A stretch of 44,238 bases of DNA from a candidate division WOR-3 bacterium (GTDB taxonomy: Bacteria; Hydrothermota; Tepidihabitantia; SM23-42): positions 1 through 44,238 of the forward strand of contig DRIG01000014.1 in assembly GCA_011052815.1 (NCBI GenBank). The letters run 5' to 3'. Position numbers and translations under genes: made by a program. The notes beneath the pieces are model-generated. The model did no database searches. It saw nothing but the letters and a program-made list of their open reading frames with translations, and was not told where the DNA came from. Shown piece after piece: positions 8,535 to 17,398 of the stretch. Each line of letters opens with the position of its first letter. Positions within the stretch are counted from its first letter, which is position 1.

Positions 8535-9878
8535 GTGTATTTTTTTACTTTACTATGCCTTATTTGTATAGAGACAAATCTTGATTTTGATAATGTACAG
8601 ATCCCTTTTGACGCCGAAGGTCAGATATACGAGATAGATAGTTTAATGGCGCAACAAATTAGTTTTTTTGAAGATTATTCTAAGATAAGAAGGGCGTTTT
8701 TATTTCTTGAACCAGATTCTTCTTATGTTATTGAAATATATACTCAAAAAGATAAAGTTTTTTTAAGAAAACGGATAGGTGTTTCAGAAGAGACGGTCTT
8801 AGAGATTCAAAAAGAAATTGCAGCACTTCAAACACAAAAAAAGACGAAAGTGGTATATGACCGCTCTGGTTATGGCAGGTTTCTTCGTAATTCATTTCTT
8901 TTCGCCTATGGGGTTCAGGCACCACTTACCGCCATAGCTTTTACTGCTGATGACTATGATTTCCGAAGCAGTACTGCCGTATATATGCTTTCAAGCGCCG
9001 CCAGTTTTTTTATTCCGCTTATGTTGACGAAAAAGTGTGATGTTTCAAAAGCCCACGCTGATTTGTATCTTTGGGGTGGAATTCACGGTCTCTATATTGC
9101 TGGAGCATTGAGTAGTATTGTCGATATTAAATTTTATGAAAGAGGTGGTGCTTTGATTACTGTGAGTGGCAGTGTTATTGGTGAGTATATAGGTTTCCAG
9201 TCAGTCAATAAATTCAGTCTAAGCCTGGGACGGGGGAGTATGATTTATATTATTAGTGATTTTACTGGACTGAGTGCCGCCGGTATACTCGGGTTGATTG
9301 ATAATTGGCAAGATCCGCTGTTCAATTATAAACATTATCTCGGTGCTTCTCTGATCGGTTTTGGTGGCGGTATTGCAACTGGTGCTTTACTCACAAAGAA
9401 TATAGACCTGGCTGATGGTGACCCGGCAATCTTTGCCAATTGTGGAATAGTCGGCGCTTTGAGTTTACCGATCATCCTGACCTGGTTTGATGGTCCGGGT
9501 GATAACATATCTGAAAAGATTTATATTTCAGCCGGACTTACGGGACTGGGTTTGGGTTCTTACGTGGGTCATAGGATTGTCAAAAATAAGAATTTTACTG
9601 AAAACGCAGGCGATAATATAGTTTTAGGCGGTTTGGCTGGTGCCCTAACTGGTGCGGGTTGTGTTTTTTTGATGAAATCTGACGATTCTAAGGTCTATTA
9701 TACCGCTGCCTTGGCAGGTGATATTATTGGTGCATTAGTTACTGCCCGGCTCATTAATCCTGGTGATTCCGAGAAACACAGTAGGCTTCGTTTTTATCCT
9801 GAAACAATGATTTCTCTTGCTTTGTCTTCAGTCTGCGATACACCGACCAGGGGTCCACTCGTGTCATTCAGTTTTTGA
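8535..9878 (+). CDS. Unknown membrane protein with repeated glycine-rich hydrophobic modules
   Basis: 447 residues from a GTG start with AAAGGAG 5 bases upstream. A hydrophobic N-terminus (MYFFTLLCLICIE) may be a short signal peptide. Residues about 15-110 are soluble and charged. From about 145 to the end the chain is a series of glycine-rich hydrophobic stretches forming about four imperfect modules near 60 residues each (about 148, 208, 269 and 331). They share a G...G.......K(N/K)......D........G..GA pattern, clearest in GIATGALLTKNIDLADGD and GSYVGHRIVKNKNFTENAGD. I do not recognise the family. It could be a multi-pass inner-membrane protein or a glycine-zipper protein. It has its own consensus promoter and is followed by tsaD at 55 bases. 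Confidence 0.75.
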   Translation: MYFFTLLCLICIETNLDFDNVQIPFDAEGQIYEIDSLMAQQISFFEDYSKIRRAFLFLEPDSSYVIEIYTQKDKVFLRKRIGVSEETVLEIQKEIAALQTQKKTKVVYDRSGYGRFLRNSFLFAYGVQAPLTAIAFTADDYDFRSSTAVYMLSSAASFFIPLMLTKKCDVSKAHADLYLWGGIHGLYIAGALSSIVDIKFYERGGALITVSGSVIGEYIGFQSVNKFSLSLGRGSMIYIISDFTGLSAAGILGLIDNWQDPLFNYKHYLGASLIGFGGGIATGALLTKNIDLADGDPAIFANCGIVGALSLPIILTWFDGPGDNISEKIYISAGLTGLGLGSYVGHRIVKNKNFTENAGDNIVLGGLAGALTGAGCVFLMKSDDSKVYYTAALAGDIIGALVTARLINPGDSEKHSRLRFYPETMISLALSSVCDTPTRGPLVSFSF

Positions 9879-9933
9879 ACAGATTGGTTTAAATAGATGA
9901 ATAATTTGCTTGTTTGATTACAATAGGATAACT

Positions 9934-10938
9934 ATGATTACACTCGGTATCGAGACCTCCTGTGATGAAACGGCAGTCGGGATAATAGACGAGAATAGGA
10001 TTCTGGCGAATGTGGTTTCTTCACAGATCATCCATTCAAAATTCGGCGGAGTTGTACCGGAATTAGCCGCCCGAAACCATATCAAGGTTATTGTTCCTTT
10101 ATTAAAGGTCGCCCTTGAAACCGCTCAGATAAAACTTGAAAATGTTGAGTTGTTCAGTGTAACCTATGGTCCGGGTTTAATCGGTGCTTTGCTTGTCGGA
10201 TTGTCATTTACCAAATCCCTCGCCATCGCCCTCGAAAAGCCATTCATCGGGATAAATCATCTGGAGGGACATATCTATGCCCTGCATATTCAACAGCAGA
10301 TGCATTATCCTTATCTTGTTCTGCTGGTTTCCGGCGGGCATACCGAAGTTATTCTTGTAAAGGATGAATTCGACTATAAAACCATAGGAAAGACAGTTGA
10401 TGATGCCTGTGGTGAGGCGTTTGACAAAGTCGCCAAGTTGATGAAATTACCATATCCCGGTGGTCCGTATATTGAAAAGGCGGCGAAGAAAGGCAGGATA
10501 GGAACGGTGAAGTTTCCCGTGCCGAAACCCGGCGCCTATAATTTCAGCTATGCCGGTTTAAAGACCGCAGTGTTGTATTATGTGAGGGATAATCCCGGGT
10601 ATGACCGTGGTGATGTTGCGGCGGGTTTTCAGGAGGCGGCGATCGAACATCTGATTCAGGTGGTGGACAGGGCACTCACTGCAACCGGCACAGAGAGGCT
10701 TGGGATAGTAGGGGGGGTGTCGGCGAATAAAAGGCTCCGTGAAAGGTTCACTCAACTGGCTGAAAAGAGGAAAGTAAAGTTACATATCCCGCAGTTCCAA
10801 CATTGCACTGATAACGGTGTGATGATCGCCCTTGCCGGAGCTGCACGCTTTAAGAAATTCGGTCCCTCAGAGCTGTCACTTGATGCTCTCGCCCGACAGA
10901 GACTGGATAAGATCAGTGTCGGTCAGCCTTGCTGTTGA
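9934..10938 (+). CDS. tsaD: tRNA N6-adenosine threonylcarbamoyltransferase TsaD
   Basis: 334 residues. I chose the ATG at 9934 because the family begins M..LGIETSCDETA; an in-frame TTG at 9910 would add eight unrelated residues. TsaD transfers the threonylcarbamoyl group to A37 of ANN-decoding tRNAs in the cytoplasm, with TsaB and TsaE. Visible signatures are GIETSCDETA (residues 5-14), the metal ligands His109 and His113 in NHLEGH, the nucleotide-binding SGGHTE and DDACGEAFDK segments, and the late metal-binding TDNGVMIALAG. Length is normal. There is no clear Shine-Dalgarno sequence; a TACAAT 9 bases before the ATG could be a -10 element, but its -35 is poor. The TGA stop lies within the -35 element of the parA promoter. 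Confidence 0.97.
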   Translation: MITLGIETSCDETAVGIIDENRILANVVSSQIIHSKFGGVVPELAARNHIKVIVPLLKVALETAQIKLENVELFSVTYGPGLIGALLVGLSFTKSLAIALEKPFIGINHLEGHIYALHIQQQMHYPYLVLLVSGGHTEVILVKDEFDYKTIGKTVDDACGEAFDKVAKLMKLPYPGGPYIEKAAKKGRIGTVKFPVPKPGAYNFSYAGLKTAVLYYVRDNPGYDRGDVAAGFQEAAIEHLIQVVDRALTATGTERLGIVGGVSANKRLRERFTQLAEKRKVKLHIPQFQHCTDNGVMIALAGAARFKKFGPSELSLDALARQRLDKISVGQPCC

Positions 10939-10962
10939 CTTTTAACCGATTTTTACTAAAAT
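10935..10962 (+). promoter_or_regulatory. Promoter of parA, predicted leaderless
   Basis: TTGACT at 10935-10940 overlaps the tsaD stop codon. TAAAAT at 10957-10962 follows after 16 bp, and the parA ATG is 6 bases further on. No Shine-Dalgarno sequence fits between, so the transcript should start at about the A of the ATG. Confidence 0.7.
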
Positions 10963-10968
10963 AACTAA

Positions 10969-11727
10969 ATGAAGAAGATTGCACTCTGCAACCAGAAGGG
11001 CGGCGTGGGAAAGACCGCAACCGCTGTGAATCTGGCTGTCGGGCTCTCTCTTGCCGAGAAGAACGTTCTTCTGGTTGATATTGACCCTCAGGCAAATGCG
11101 ACGAGCGGACTCGGGATTGATTACCGTTCTCTTGATCTATCGATCTATGATTGTCTTTATAAATCGGAATTGGTGCAAAAGACAATCATAAAAACCAAAT
11201 GGCCGAGACTTTCTGTCCTGCCTTCCACGCCGGATTTAGCTGGTGCCGAGATTGAATTTGTCGACCAGGAATCCCGGGAGGAGAGATTGAAAAAATTGTT
11301 GAATACGATTAACGACACCTATGATTTCGGAATTATTGATTGCCCGCCGTCGTTGGGAATTTTGACGGTCAACGCCCTTGTGGCTTCAGACAGTGTGATT
11401 ATTCCGATTCAGTGTGAATACTATGCACTTGAAGGGCTTGAAAAGCTGCTCAAAACACTGAAGGCGATAAAGAACAATTTAAACAGAAATCTTGTTATTG
11501 AAGGTATTCTATTGACGATGTTCGACGCCCGATTGAATTTAGCCAAAGATGTAGTTGAAGATATCCGCGCACATTTCCCCAACATTGTTTTTGAGACCGT
11601 TATACCACGGTCCGTACGTATTGCGGAGTCGCCTTCTTACGGCAAATCTGTAATTCACTACCGAATATCCTCACCCGGTGCTCAGGCTTATTTAAATTTA
11701 ACGAGGGAGTTGTTGAATCATGCGTAA
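10969..11727 (+). CDS. parA: Chromosome-partitioning ATPase ParA/Soj
   Basis: 252 residues, the normal length for chromosomal Soj. The deviant Walker A motif KGGVGKTATA starts at about residue 10. The Walker A-prime segment LLVDIDPQANAT and the IIDCPPSLG Walker B region follow. It binds DNA non-specifically as an ATP dimer and works with ParB bound at parS to segregate the origin region. The last eight bases overlap the start of parB (ATGCGTAA), so the two are translationally coupled. The gene heads a parA-parB-dapA-dapB run with minimal spacing. The start codon lacks a Shine-Dalgarno sequence and sits 6 bases after a -10 element. Confidence 0.97.
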   Translation: MKKIALCNQKGGVGKTATAVNLAVGLSLAEKNVLLVDIDPQANATSGLGIDYRSLDLSIYDCLYKSELVQKTIIKTKWPRLSVLPSTPDLAGAEIEFVDQESREERLKKLLNTINDTYDFGIIDCPPSLGILTVNALVASDSVIIPIQCEYYALEGLEKLLKTLKAIKNNLNRNLVIEGILLTMFDARLNLAKDVVEDIRAHFPNIVFETVIPRSVRIAESPSYGKSVIHYRISSPGAQAYLNLTRELLNHA

Positions 11728-12571
11728 AAGAGCCTTAGGTAAAGGAATTGAAGCATTAATCCCTGTTAAAGAAGAAGAGTCGCTTCAGCAGGGCTATAGG
11801 ATGATACCGATAGCCGACATCAGTCCTAATCCCTATCAGCCGCGTGCCGGGATAGATGAGGCTGATATCAAAGAGCTGGCGGCTTCCATTAAAGAAAAGG
11901 GGATTATCGAACCGGTGATCGTCAAGAAAGCAGGAAAAAAATATATTCTGGCTGCCGGTGAAAGACGGCTCAGGGCTGCGCGGGTCGCCGGATTGAAAGA
12001 AATCCCGGCGGTCATCCGTGATTTAACCGACCAGGATCTGCTGGAGATCGGATTGATTGAGAATCTGCATCGTAAAGATTTGAATCCTGTTGAAGAAGCA
12101 ATCGCCTATGATGAACTTAATAAAAAATTCGGTATGACTCATGAACGGATCGCTCAACTGGTTGGTAAGGATCGTTCTACAATCACCAATACTTTGAGAA
12201 TACTCGGTCTTCCAGAAAAGGTGAAAAGATATCTGAAAGAGGGCAAGTTGACCTCTGGCCATGCGAGGGCTTTACTGGGTGTCCAGGATGAGATAAGATT
12301 GCTGCAGTTGGCGGACCGTATCGTCAAAGAAGAGTTATCAGTGCGGGCAGCCGAAATTTTAATCAAGAGGGTTCAGAAAAGGCCGACAATCATACCCGGC
12401 CCGCAAAAAGAGCCGAATCTCTTGATTCTGGAAGATGAACTGTCGAAGTTGCTCCATACCAAGGTCACGATCGAATGGAAGAGAAATAAAGGAACAATAA
12501 CGATTTATTATTACAGTCTGGAGGATTTTACACGAATTCATGAAATATTAAAGAAGGGAAAAAAATCATAG
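11720..12571 (+). CDS. parB: Chromosome-partitioning protein ParB/Spo0J
   Basis: 283 residues. It has the N-terminal ParB/Srx domain with the CTP-binding GERRLRAAR motif at about residues 78-86 and the preceding NPYQPR box. Next is the central helix-turn-helix region (MTHERIAQLVGKDRSTITNTLRI) that reads parS, the GHARALLG segment, and a short C-terminal dimerisation domain. It loads onto DNA at parS as a CTP-dependent clamp and stimulates ParA. I found no convincing parS site in the window. The start overlaps the parA stop by eight bases. dapA follows after 12 bases, so lysine biosynthesis is probably transcribed with partitioning genes here. Confidence 0.96.
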   Translation: MRKRALGKGIEALIPVKEEESLQQGYRMIPIADISPNPYQPRAGIDEADIKELAASIKEKGIIEPVIVKKAGKKYILAAGERRLRAARVAGLKEIPAVIRDLTDQDLLEIGLIENLHRKDLNPVEEAIAYDELNKKFGMTHERIAQLVGKDRSTITNTLRILGLPEKVKRYLKEGKLTSGHARALLGVQDEIRLLQLADRIVKEELSVRAAEILIKRVQKRPTIIPGPQKEPNLLILEDELSKLLHTKVTIEWKRNKGTITIYYYSLEDFTRIHEILKKGKKS

Positions 12572-12583
12572 AAGGAGGTGTGG

Positions 12584-13462
12584 ATGTACAAAGGGTCTTT
12601 TGTAGCGATTGTCACCCCGTTTAAAGATAATGGACTTGATGAAGAGGGTTTGAGGAAAAATATCAGATTTTTGGTGGATAAAGGTTCGAACGGCATCGTC
12701 GCCTGCGCGACAACCGGAGAGAGCCCGAGTTTGAGTGAGGATGAATTTGAGAGAGTCATTAAGATAGCACTGGAAGAGGTTGATAACAGGGTGCCGGTGA
12801 TCGCCGGAGCAGGTACCAATTCTACGGCAAAGACGATAAAACTTGTTCAGAAGGTCGAAAAATTCGGTGCTCAGGGAGCACTGGTCGTGGCTCCTTATTA
12901 TAACAAGCCGACACAGGAAGGGCTCTATCAACATTTCCGTCGTGTGAGTGAAGCGAGCGGTATTCCGATAATCGTCTATAATGTACCGAGCAGAACAGGA
13001 TGCAATATTTCACCCGATACTGTTGTGAGATTGGCTAACGATTGCAAGAACATCGTCGGTTTGAAGGCGGCAAGCGGTAATTTAGACCAGGTCTCGGATG
13101 TGATAAGGCAGTGCAGTGAGGAGTTTGATGTGTTATCCGGAGATGATTCTTTGACATTCCCTATGCTTGCGATCGGTGCGAAAGGGGTTATTTCGGTAAT
13201 AGCGAATATCCTTCCCAATGAAGTGGCATTGATGTGCCGACTCTTCTTTGAAGGGAATATCAAGGAGGCGAGAAAGATACATCTCAAGTTGTTCCCGCTG
13301 GTTAAGGCATTGTTCATCGAGACCAATCCGGTTCCGGTCAAAAAGGCGATGGAATTGATGGGTATGCCGTCCGGAAAACCCCGTTTGCCGCTCGTTGAGA
13401 TGAGTCAGGTTAATGTTCCGATTTTGAAAAAGAAGCTGATAGAATTTGGTGTTGAACTATGA
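12584..13462 (+). CDS. dapA: 4-hydroxy-tetrahydrodipicolinate synthase DapA
   Basis: 292 residues. The ATG at 12584 is chosen over the GTG at 12578 because GGAGG (12574-12578) is then 5 bases away. DapA condenses pyruvate with aspartate semialdehyde, the first step committed to lysine and diaminopimelate. Visible residues are the ATTGES phosphate loop, APYYNKPTQ, the catalytic Tyr and Arg of IVYNVPSRTG, and the Schiff-base Lys in GLKAASGN. The usual Glu after that Lys (GIKEA/GLKEA) is Ala here, a mild deviation. Length is normal. The stop overlaps the dapB start (ATGA). No lysine riboswitch is visible upstream. A related pyruvate aldolase cannot be fully excluded, but the dapB neighbour argues for DapA. 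Confidence 0.94.
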   Translation: MYKGSFVAIVTPFKDNGLDEEGLRKNIRFLVDKGSNGIVACATTGESPSLSEDEFERVIKIALEEVDNRVPVIAGAGTNSTAKTIKLVQKVEKFGAQGALVVAPYYNKPTQEGLYQHFRRVSEASGIPIIVYNVPSRTGCNISPDTVVRLANDCKNIVGLKAASGNLDQVSDVIRQCSEEFDVLSGDDSLTFPMLAIGAKGVISVIANILPNEVALMCRLFFEGNIKEARKIHLKLFPLVKALFIETNPVPVKKAMELMGMPSGKPRLPLVEMSQVNVPILKKKLIEFGVEL

Positions 13463-14223
13463 TTAAGATAATAATTTGCGGTGCGGCAGGCAGGATGGGG
13501 AGGGAGATTATCTCCGCTGCTCAGGAATCCCATGACTTCAATATTATCGCCGGAGTCGAAGCTCCTGACAACCCCAATATAGGTAAGACGATAGCGGGAA
13601 TAACAATCATAGATGATTTGATTTCTGTAGTACCGGAGAGTGATTGTGTGATTGACTTCACGAATCATCAGGCAGCGCTTGAGAATCTTCAGAAGGTTAA
13701 AGATTTCAAAAAACCGTTTGTCACCGGCACGACCGGATTCAGTGATTCCGAGATGCAGACCTTTGTAGAATTTTCAAAGCAATTTCCGATATTCCTCGCT
13801 CCCAATATGTCTGTGGGTGTAAATCATTTGTACAAACTGGTCGAAGATTCTGCAAAGGTTCTTTCGGACTTCGACGTGGAGATCGTCGAAACTCATCACC
13901 GGGCGAAAAAAGATGCTCCTTCAGGAACAGCCAGGGCGATCGCCCGGGTCATAAAGGGAGTGAGACCTGATGTCGGTTTTATCTACGGCAGGGAAGGGCT
14001 GGTCGGAGAACGAAAAAAGGATGAGGTATGCGTTAATTCAGTGCGCGGCGGTGATGTGGTAGGAGAACACCGTGTTTTGTTCCTGGGGAACGGTGAATTC
14101 ATTGAATTGAGGCACTATGCCACTTCAAGACGTTGTTTTGCTGCGGGAACACTTGAAGCGGTTCGTTTTATCATAAAAAAAACCGCCGGCCTTTACGGCA
14201 TGCAAGATCTGCTGGTTGTCTGA
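13459..14223 (+). CDS. dapB: 4-hydroxy-tetrahydrodipicolinate reductase DapB
   Basis: 254 residues. It reduces the DapA product with NAD(P)H. The N-terminal nucleotide-binding motif is CGAAGRMGRE. The VTGTTGF segment follows at mid-length, and the substrate-binding signature ETHHRAKKDAPSGTA carries the catalytic His pair and Lys. It overlaps dapA by four bases and completes a parA-parB-dapA-dapB unit. The next gene has its own promoter 18 bases after this stop. Other lysine-pathway genes are not in the window. Confidence 0.96.
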   Translation: MIKIIICGAAGRMGREIISAAQESHDFNIIAGVEAPDNPNIGKTIAGITIIDDLISVVPESDCVIDFTNHQAALENLQKVKDFKKPFVTGTTGFSDSEMQTFVEFSKQFPIFLAPNMSVGVNHLYKLVEDSAKVLSDFDVEIVETHHRAKKDAPSGTARAIARVIKGVRPDVGFIYGREGLVGERKKDEVCVNSVRGGDVVGEHRVLFLGNGEFIELRHYATSRRCFAAGTLEAVRFIIKKTAGLYGMQDLLVV

Positions 14224-14240
14224 TATTCCGGGTTTTTGAC

Positions 14241-14268
14241 TTGACTAAGGGGTTCTAATTTGTATAAT
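14241..14268 (+). promoter_or_regulatory. Promoter of the envelope-sugar operon, predicted leaderless or nearly so
   Basis: TTGACT at 14241-14246 and TATAAT at 14263-14268, spacer 16 bp. The ATG at 14277 is 8 bases after the -10 element and has no Shine-Dalgarno sequence, so any leader would be 0-3 bases. Confidence 0.7.
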
Positions 14269-14276
14269 ACTTAGAT

Positions 14277-15161
14277 ATGAAGGTTTCCATTGTGGTCCCT
14301 GCATATAACGAAGCGGTGAATATTCCTTTTCTGATAGAGGAATTCGATAAATTCATCAAGAAACATAGAAATTACGAAGTGATTCTTGTGGATGACGGTT
14401 CTGAAGACGGAACATCTTCGATTGCTGAAGAACATAAGAGGGGTTATTTGAAGGTTGTAAGACACAAAAGGAATATGGGAAAGACCCAGGCGATTATATC
14501 CGGCACAAAAGCGGCTCGGGGTGATGTGATTGTAATTTTTGATGCTGACCTTCAATACGACCCTGATGATATTCCCAGATTGGTCGAACTCATCGAAAAC
14601 GGGGCGGATGTAGCCACAGGATGGAAGCAGGGGGATTACGACAAGAAATTTGTTTCCCGAATATACAATTCTTGGGCACGGCGTCTGTTTGATCTTGAAA
14701 TCCATGATATGAATTCCGTCAAGGCTTTTAAGAAAGAATTGCTCAACGATATTCCGTTGAGAAAAGACTGGCATCGCTATATTGTACCTCTCGCCAAAGA
14801 CGCCGGTTATAAAATTCAGGAAGTGAAGGTTACTCTCCGTCCTCGTAAATACGGCTCTCCAAAATACCAGAGTAAATTCAGAATATTGATAGGGCTTTTC
14901 GATCTGCTCGCCGTTAAATTCCAATTGACATTTATGCAGAAACCGCTTCTGTACTTCGGGACGATAGGACTTTTCTCCATAGGACTGGGGATCTTGACCG
15001 GTATTGTGACGATCATCCTTCGGCTGCTGGGGCATGGTTTCAGGCCGCTTCTGTATCTTGTTATTCTTTTGATTATTTCCGGCATTCTCTTTTTTTCTCT
15101 TGCACTTATCGGTGAATCAATACGGGCAATTCTCGATCGACTTGAAAAAAGAGAACTTTAA
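14277..15161 (+). CDS. GT2 polyprenyl-phosphate glycosyltransferase (DPM1/GtrB-like)
   Basis: 294 residues. The N-terminal GT-A domain has the family 2 opening VSIVVPAYNEAVNI, the LVDDGSEDGT nucleotide-binding loop and the DADLQYDP metal-binding motif. The YNSWARRLFDLEIHDMNS segment resembles polyprenyl-phosphate mannosyl/glucosyl transferases. The C-terminal 75 residues hold two transmembrane helices. The likely reaction moves a sugar from a nucleotide donor to a lipid phosphate on the cytoplasmic face of the inner membrane; the donor cannot be read from sequence. The downstream flippase-like protein and the UDP-glucuronate/UDP-xylose genes suggest that its donor might be made by this operon, which is inference. 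The start lies 8 bases after a -10 element. Confidence 0.9.
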   Translation: MKVSIVVPAYNEAVNIPFLIEEFDKFIKKHRNYEVILVDDGSEDGTSSIAEEHKRGYLKVVRHKRNMGKTQAIISGTKAARGDVIVIFDADLQYDPDDIPRLVELIENGADVATGWKQGDYDKKFVSRIYNSWARRLFDLEIHDMNSVKAFKKELLNDIPLRKDWHRYIVPLAKDAGYKIQEVKVTLRPRKYGSPKYQSKFRILIGLFDLLAVKFQLTFMQKPLLYFGTIGLFSIGLGILTGIVTIILRLLGHGFRPLLYLVILLIISGILFFSLALIGESIRAILDRLEKREL

Positions 15162-16095
15162 GAAATTATCGACGTTCTTCCGTGTCGCTGTCGGTGCCGC
15201 TCTCATCATTTTACTTTTGTGGCGTCTTGATGTCAATAGAATCGTTTCAAATATCAAAGGTATCTCGGGCGAATATTTACTGTTGGGCTTGTTTTGCTAC
15301 CTTTTATTTATTGTCATCTCAACATGGCGCTGGCAGATTCTTCTCGATTTCAAGAATTTTAAAATTCCTTTCTGGAAGACGCTGATGATCTATTTCATCG
15401 CTACTTTTTTCAATAATTTTCTGCCGACCACGATCGGAGGAGATGTAATGAGGGTTCTATATTCGATGAGGTCTCGAAGAGCGGATGCCCTGGCTACGGT
15501 GCTCGTTGATAGAATTTTGGGTTTTGTCGGTTTGTTCATCTTTGCCTTTTTCGCGGTGCTGTATCTTTTGATCGTTCAAAAACAGACTGAGTTTTTACCT
15601 TTAATAGTCATCGGTCTGGCTGTAATACTTATTATCACTTATGTTTTTTTCTCGGAACGTGTTTTTGCAAAAATATCACCGTTGGTTGAGAAGATAAAAG
15701 TTTTGAAATTGGGGAGAAGATTGAATCATCTGCATGAAGCGGCGACGGATTTCGGGGGCGCCTGGGGACCGATTACTTTGTGTATCGTGCATTCAATAAT
15801 AATCCAGATTCTTCTTGCGCTCGGTCCTTTCGTGGTAATGAAGGGAATGGATAATAGCGCTGTCGGGCTGCTGCCTTTTTTTATTTATATCCCGATAATT
15901 AATGTTGTTTCAATGATCCCCATATCATTCAACGCCCTCGGCGTAAGAGAATATTTTTATATTCTGTTATTCGCGCGTGTCGGTGTCAGCGGAGAGACAG
16001 CAGTCGCTGTATCACTGGTCTCTTTTTTCCTGTATTTTTTACTTTCTATGTTCGGAGGCGTTTTATTCATCTTCTATAAAAGAGATAAAATATGA
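15142..16095 (+). CDS. YbhN/UPF0104 (LPG-synthase transmembrane-type) flippase-like membrane protein
   Basis: 317 residues from the TTG at 15142 (KKENFKKLSTFF..); an in-frame TTG at 15100 would add 14 residues deeper inside the upstream gene. Both starts overlap the glycosyltransferase gene, so coupling is likely. About eight transmembrane helices match the UPF0104 domain, with the family motifs FFNNFLPTTIGGDVMR and the later ISFNALGVREYFYI. Relatives include the membrane half of lysylphosphatidylglycerol synthase (AglD/MprF type), thought to move lipid-linked molecules across the membrane. Placement directly after a polyprenyl-phosphate glycosyltransferase is typical and supports a role in lipid-linked sugar transport. 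The start codon choice is uncertain. Confidence 0.85.
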   Translation: MKKENFKKLSTFFRVAVGAALIILLLWRLDVNRIVSNIKGISGEYLLLGLFCYLLFIVISTWRWQILLDFKNFKIPFWKTLMIYFIATFFNNFLPTTIGGDVMRVLYSMRSRRADALATVLVDRILGFVGLFIFAFFAVLYLLIVQKQTEFLPLIVIGLAVILIITYVFFSERVFAKISPLVEKIKVLKLGRRLNHLHEAATDFGGAWGPITLCIVHSIIIQILLALGPFVVMKGMDNSAVGLLPFFIYIPIINVVSMIPISFNALGVREYFYILLFARVGVSGETAVAVSLVSFFLYFLLSMFGGVLFIFYKRDKI

Positions 16096-16108
16096 AAGGA
16101 GTTCAATT

Positions 16109-17398
16109 ATGAAGGTTTGTATGATAGGAACAGGATACGTAGGACTTGTTTCGGGCACCTGTTTTGCAGAGATCGGACACGATGTCATATGTGTGGACAA
16201 TGATCAGAAAAAGATTGATATTTTGAAAAAGGGAGGAGTTCCGATATACGAACCCGGCCTCAAAGAGATGATCAACAGAAACGTTGCGGCAGGAAGATTG
16301 CGTTTTACCACTTCAATCAGGGAAGGTGTTGAGAATTCCCTGTTTCTGTTCATCGCCGTCGGAACGCCGCCGAAAGAGGATGGAGAACCGGATCTTACGA
16401 GTGTTGAAAAAGTTGCAGAAGAAATCGGGGCGGCGATGACCGAGTATAAAATCATAATCGAAAAGAGCACGGTTCCGGTGCGTACCGGTGAGTGGGTGAG
16501 AACCGTGATTGAAAGATTCAGCCGAAAGGTCAAGAAGTTTGATGTGGCTTCGAACCCCGAATTTTTGAGAGAAGGATCTGCAATCAATGATTTTCTATCG
16601 CCGGACCGCATTGTTCTGGGGGTGGAGAGTAAAGAGGCGGAAGAGAAACTTCTCGAACTGTATAAGCCGATCGATGCCCCGAAAATCGTCACTGATCTTG
16701 CCAGTGCAGAATTGATAAAACACGCTTCAAACGCCTTCCTCTCGACCAAAATTTCTTTCATAAATGCGATTTCCATAATATGTGAGAAATCCGGTGCCGA
16801 TGTTTTGAAGGTGGCAGAAGGCGTGGGATTGGATAAGAGAATCGGCAGGGCGTTTCTTAATGCCGGAGTGGGATTCGGCGGTTTTTGCTTTCCCAAGGAC
16901 TTAAAAGCGTTCATCAGTATTGCGGCGAAACTCGGATACGATTTCAACCTCTTGAAAGAGGTTGATAGAATCAACAACGAACAGATGCTCAGGGTCGTGA
17001 CAAAGCTGGAAGAGGTTTTATGGAATTTGAAAGACAAGGAGATAGGAGTTCTCGGTCTTGCGTTTAAACCGAATACCGATGATATGCGGTTCGCTCCTTC
17101 AATAACCATTATAAGAGAATTACAGAAGCACGGAGCAAAGATAAGGGGGTATGATCCAGTGGCAATGGAACGGGCACGGACGGTTATGCCGGATATCAGA
17201 TACTGCTCTGATGCTTATGAAGTTGCAAAAGACGCTGATGCAATCGTACTTGTTACTGAGTGGGATGAATTCCGTAAACTCGATCTGGAAAGGGTTAAAA
17301 ATGCGATGCGCCAACCGGTGTTCTTGGATGGAAGAAACGTTTTTGAACCGGAAGAGATGAAGAAAAGAGGATTCATTTACACAGGGATAGGTAGATGA
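16109..17398 (+). CDS. ugd: UDP-glucose 6-dehydrogenase
   Basis: 429 residues. The ATG at 16109 has AAAGGAG 7 bases upstream and gives the family start MKVCMIGTGYVGLVSG. It oxidises UDP-glucose to UDP-glucuronate with two NAD+. The N-terminal Rossmann domain has GTGYVG and VGTPPKEDG. STVPVRTG, NPEFLREGSA, the catalytic-lysine region KISFINA and the catalytic cysteine loop GFGGFCFPKDL follow (Phe replaces the usual Ser before the Cys). The C-terminal domain begins near GVLGLAFKPNTDDMR. Its stop overlaps the next gene (ATGA), whose product uses UDP-glucuronate, so the two form a pathway pair. Confidence 0.96.
   Translation: MKVCMIGTGYVGLVSGTCFAEIGHDVICVDNDQKKIDILKKGGVPIYEPGLKEMINRNVAAGRLRFTTSIREGVENSLFLFIAVGTPPKEDGEPDLTSVEKVAEEIGAAMTEYKIIIEKSTVPVRTGEWVRTVIERFSRKVKKFDVASNPEFLREGSAINDFLSPDRIVLGVESKEAEEKLLELYKPIDAPKIVTDLASAELIKHASNAFLSTKISFINAISIICEKSGADVLKVAEGVGLDKRIGRAFLNAGVGFGGFCFPKDLKAFISIAAKLGYDFNLLKEVDRINNEQMLRVVTKLEEVLWNLKDKEIGVLGLAFKPNTDDMRFAPSITIIRELQKHGAKIRGYDPVAMERARTVMPDIRYCSDAYEVAKDADAIVLVTEWDEFRKLDLERVKNAMRQPVFLDGRNVFEPEEMKKRGFIYTGIGR

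Noticed and set aside
14271-15035. 254-codon open frame on the minus strand
   Set aside because: It lies opposite the GT2 glycosyltransferase, shows no family motif and would overlap that gene's promoter. It is a coding shadow.
16204-17109. 301-codon open frame on the minus strand
   Set aside because: It is antisense to ugd, Ser/Phe/Ile-rich with no recognisable domain, and has no ribosome binding site. The plus-strand reading is an unmistakable enzyme.
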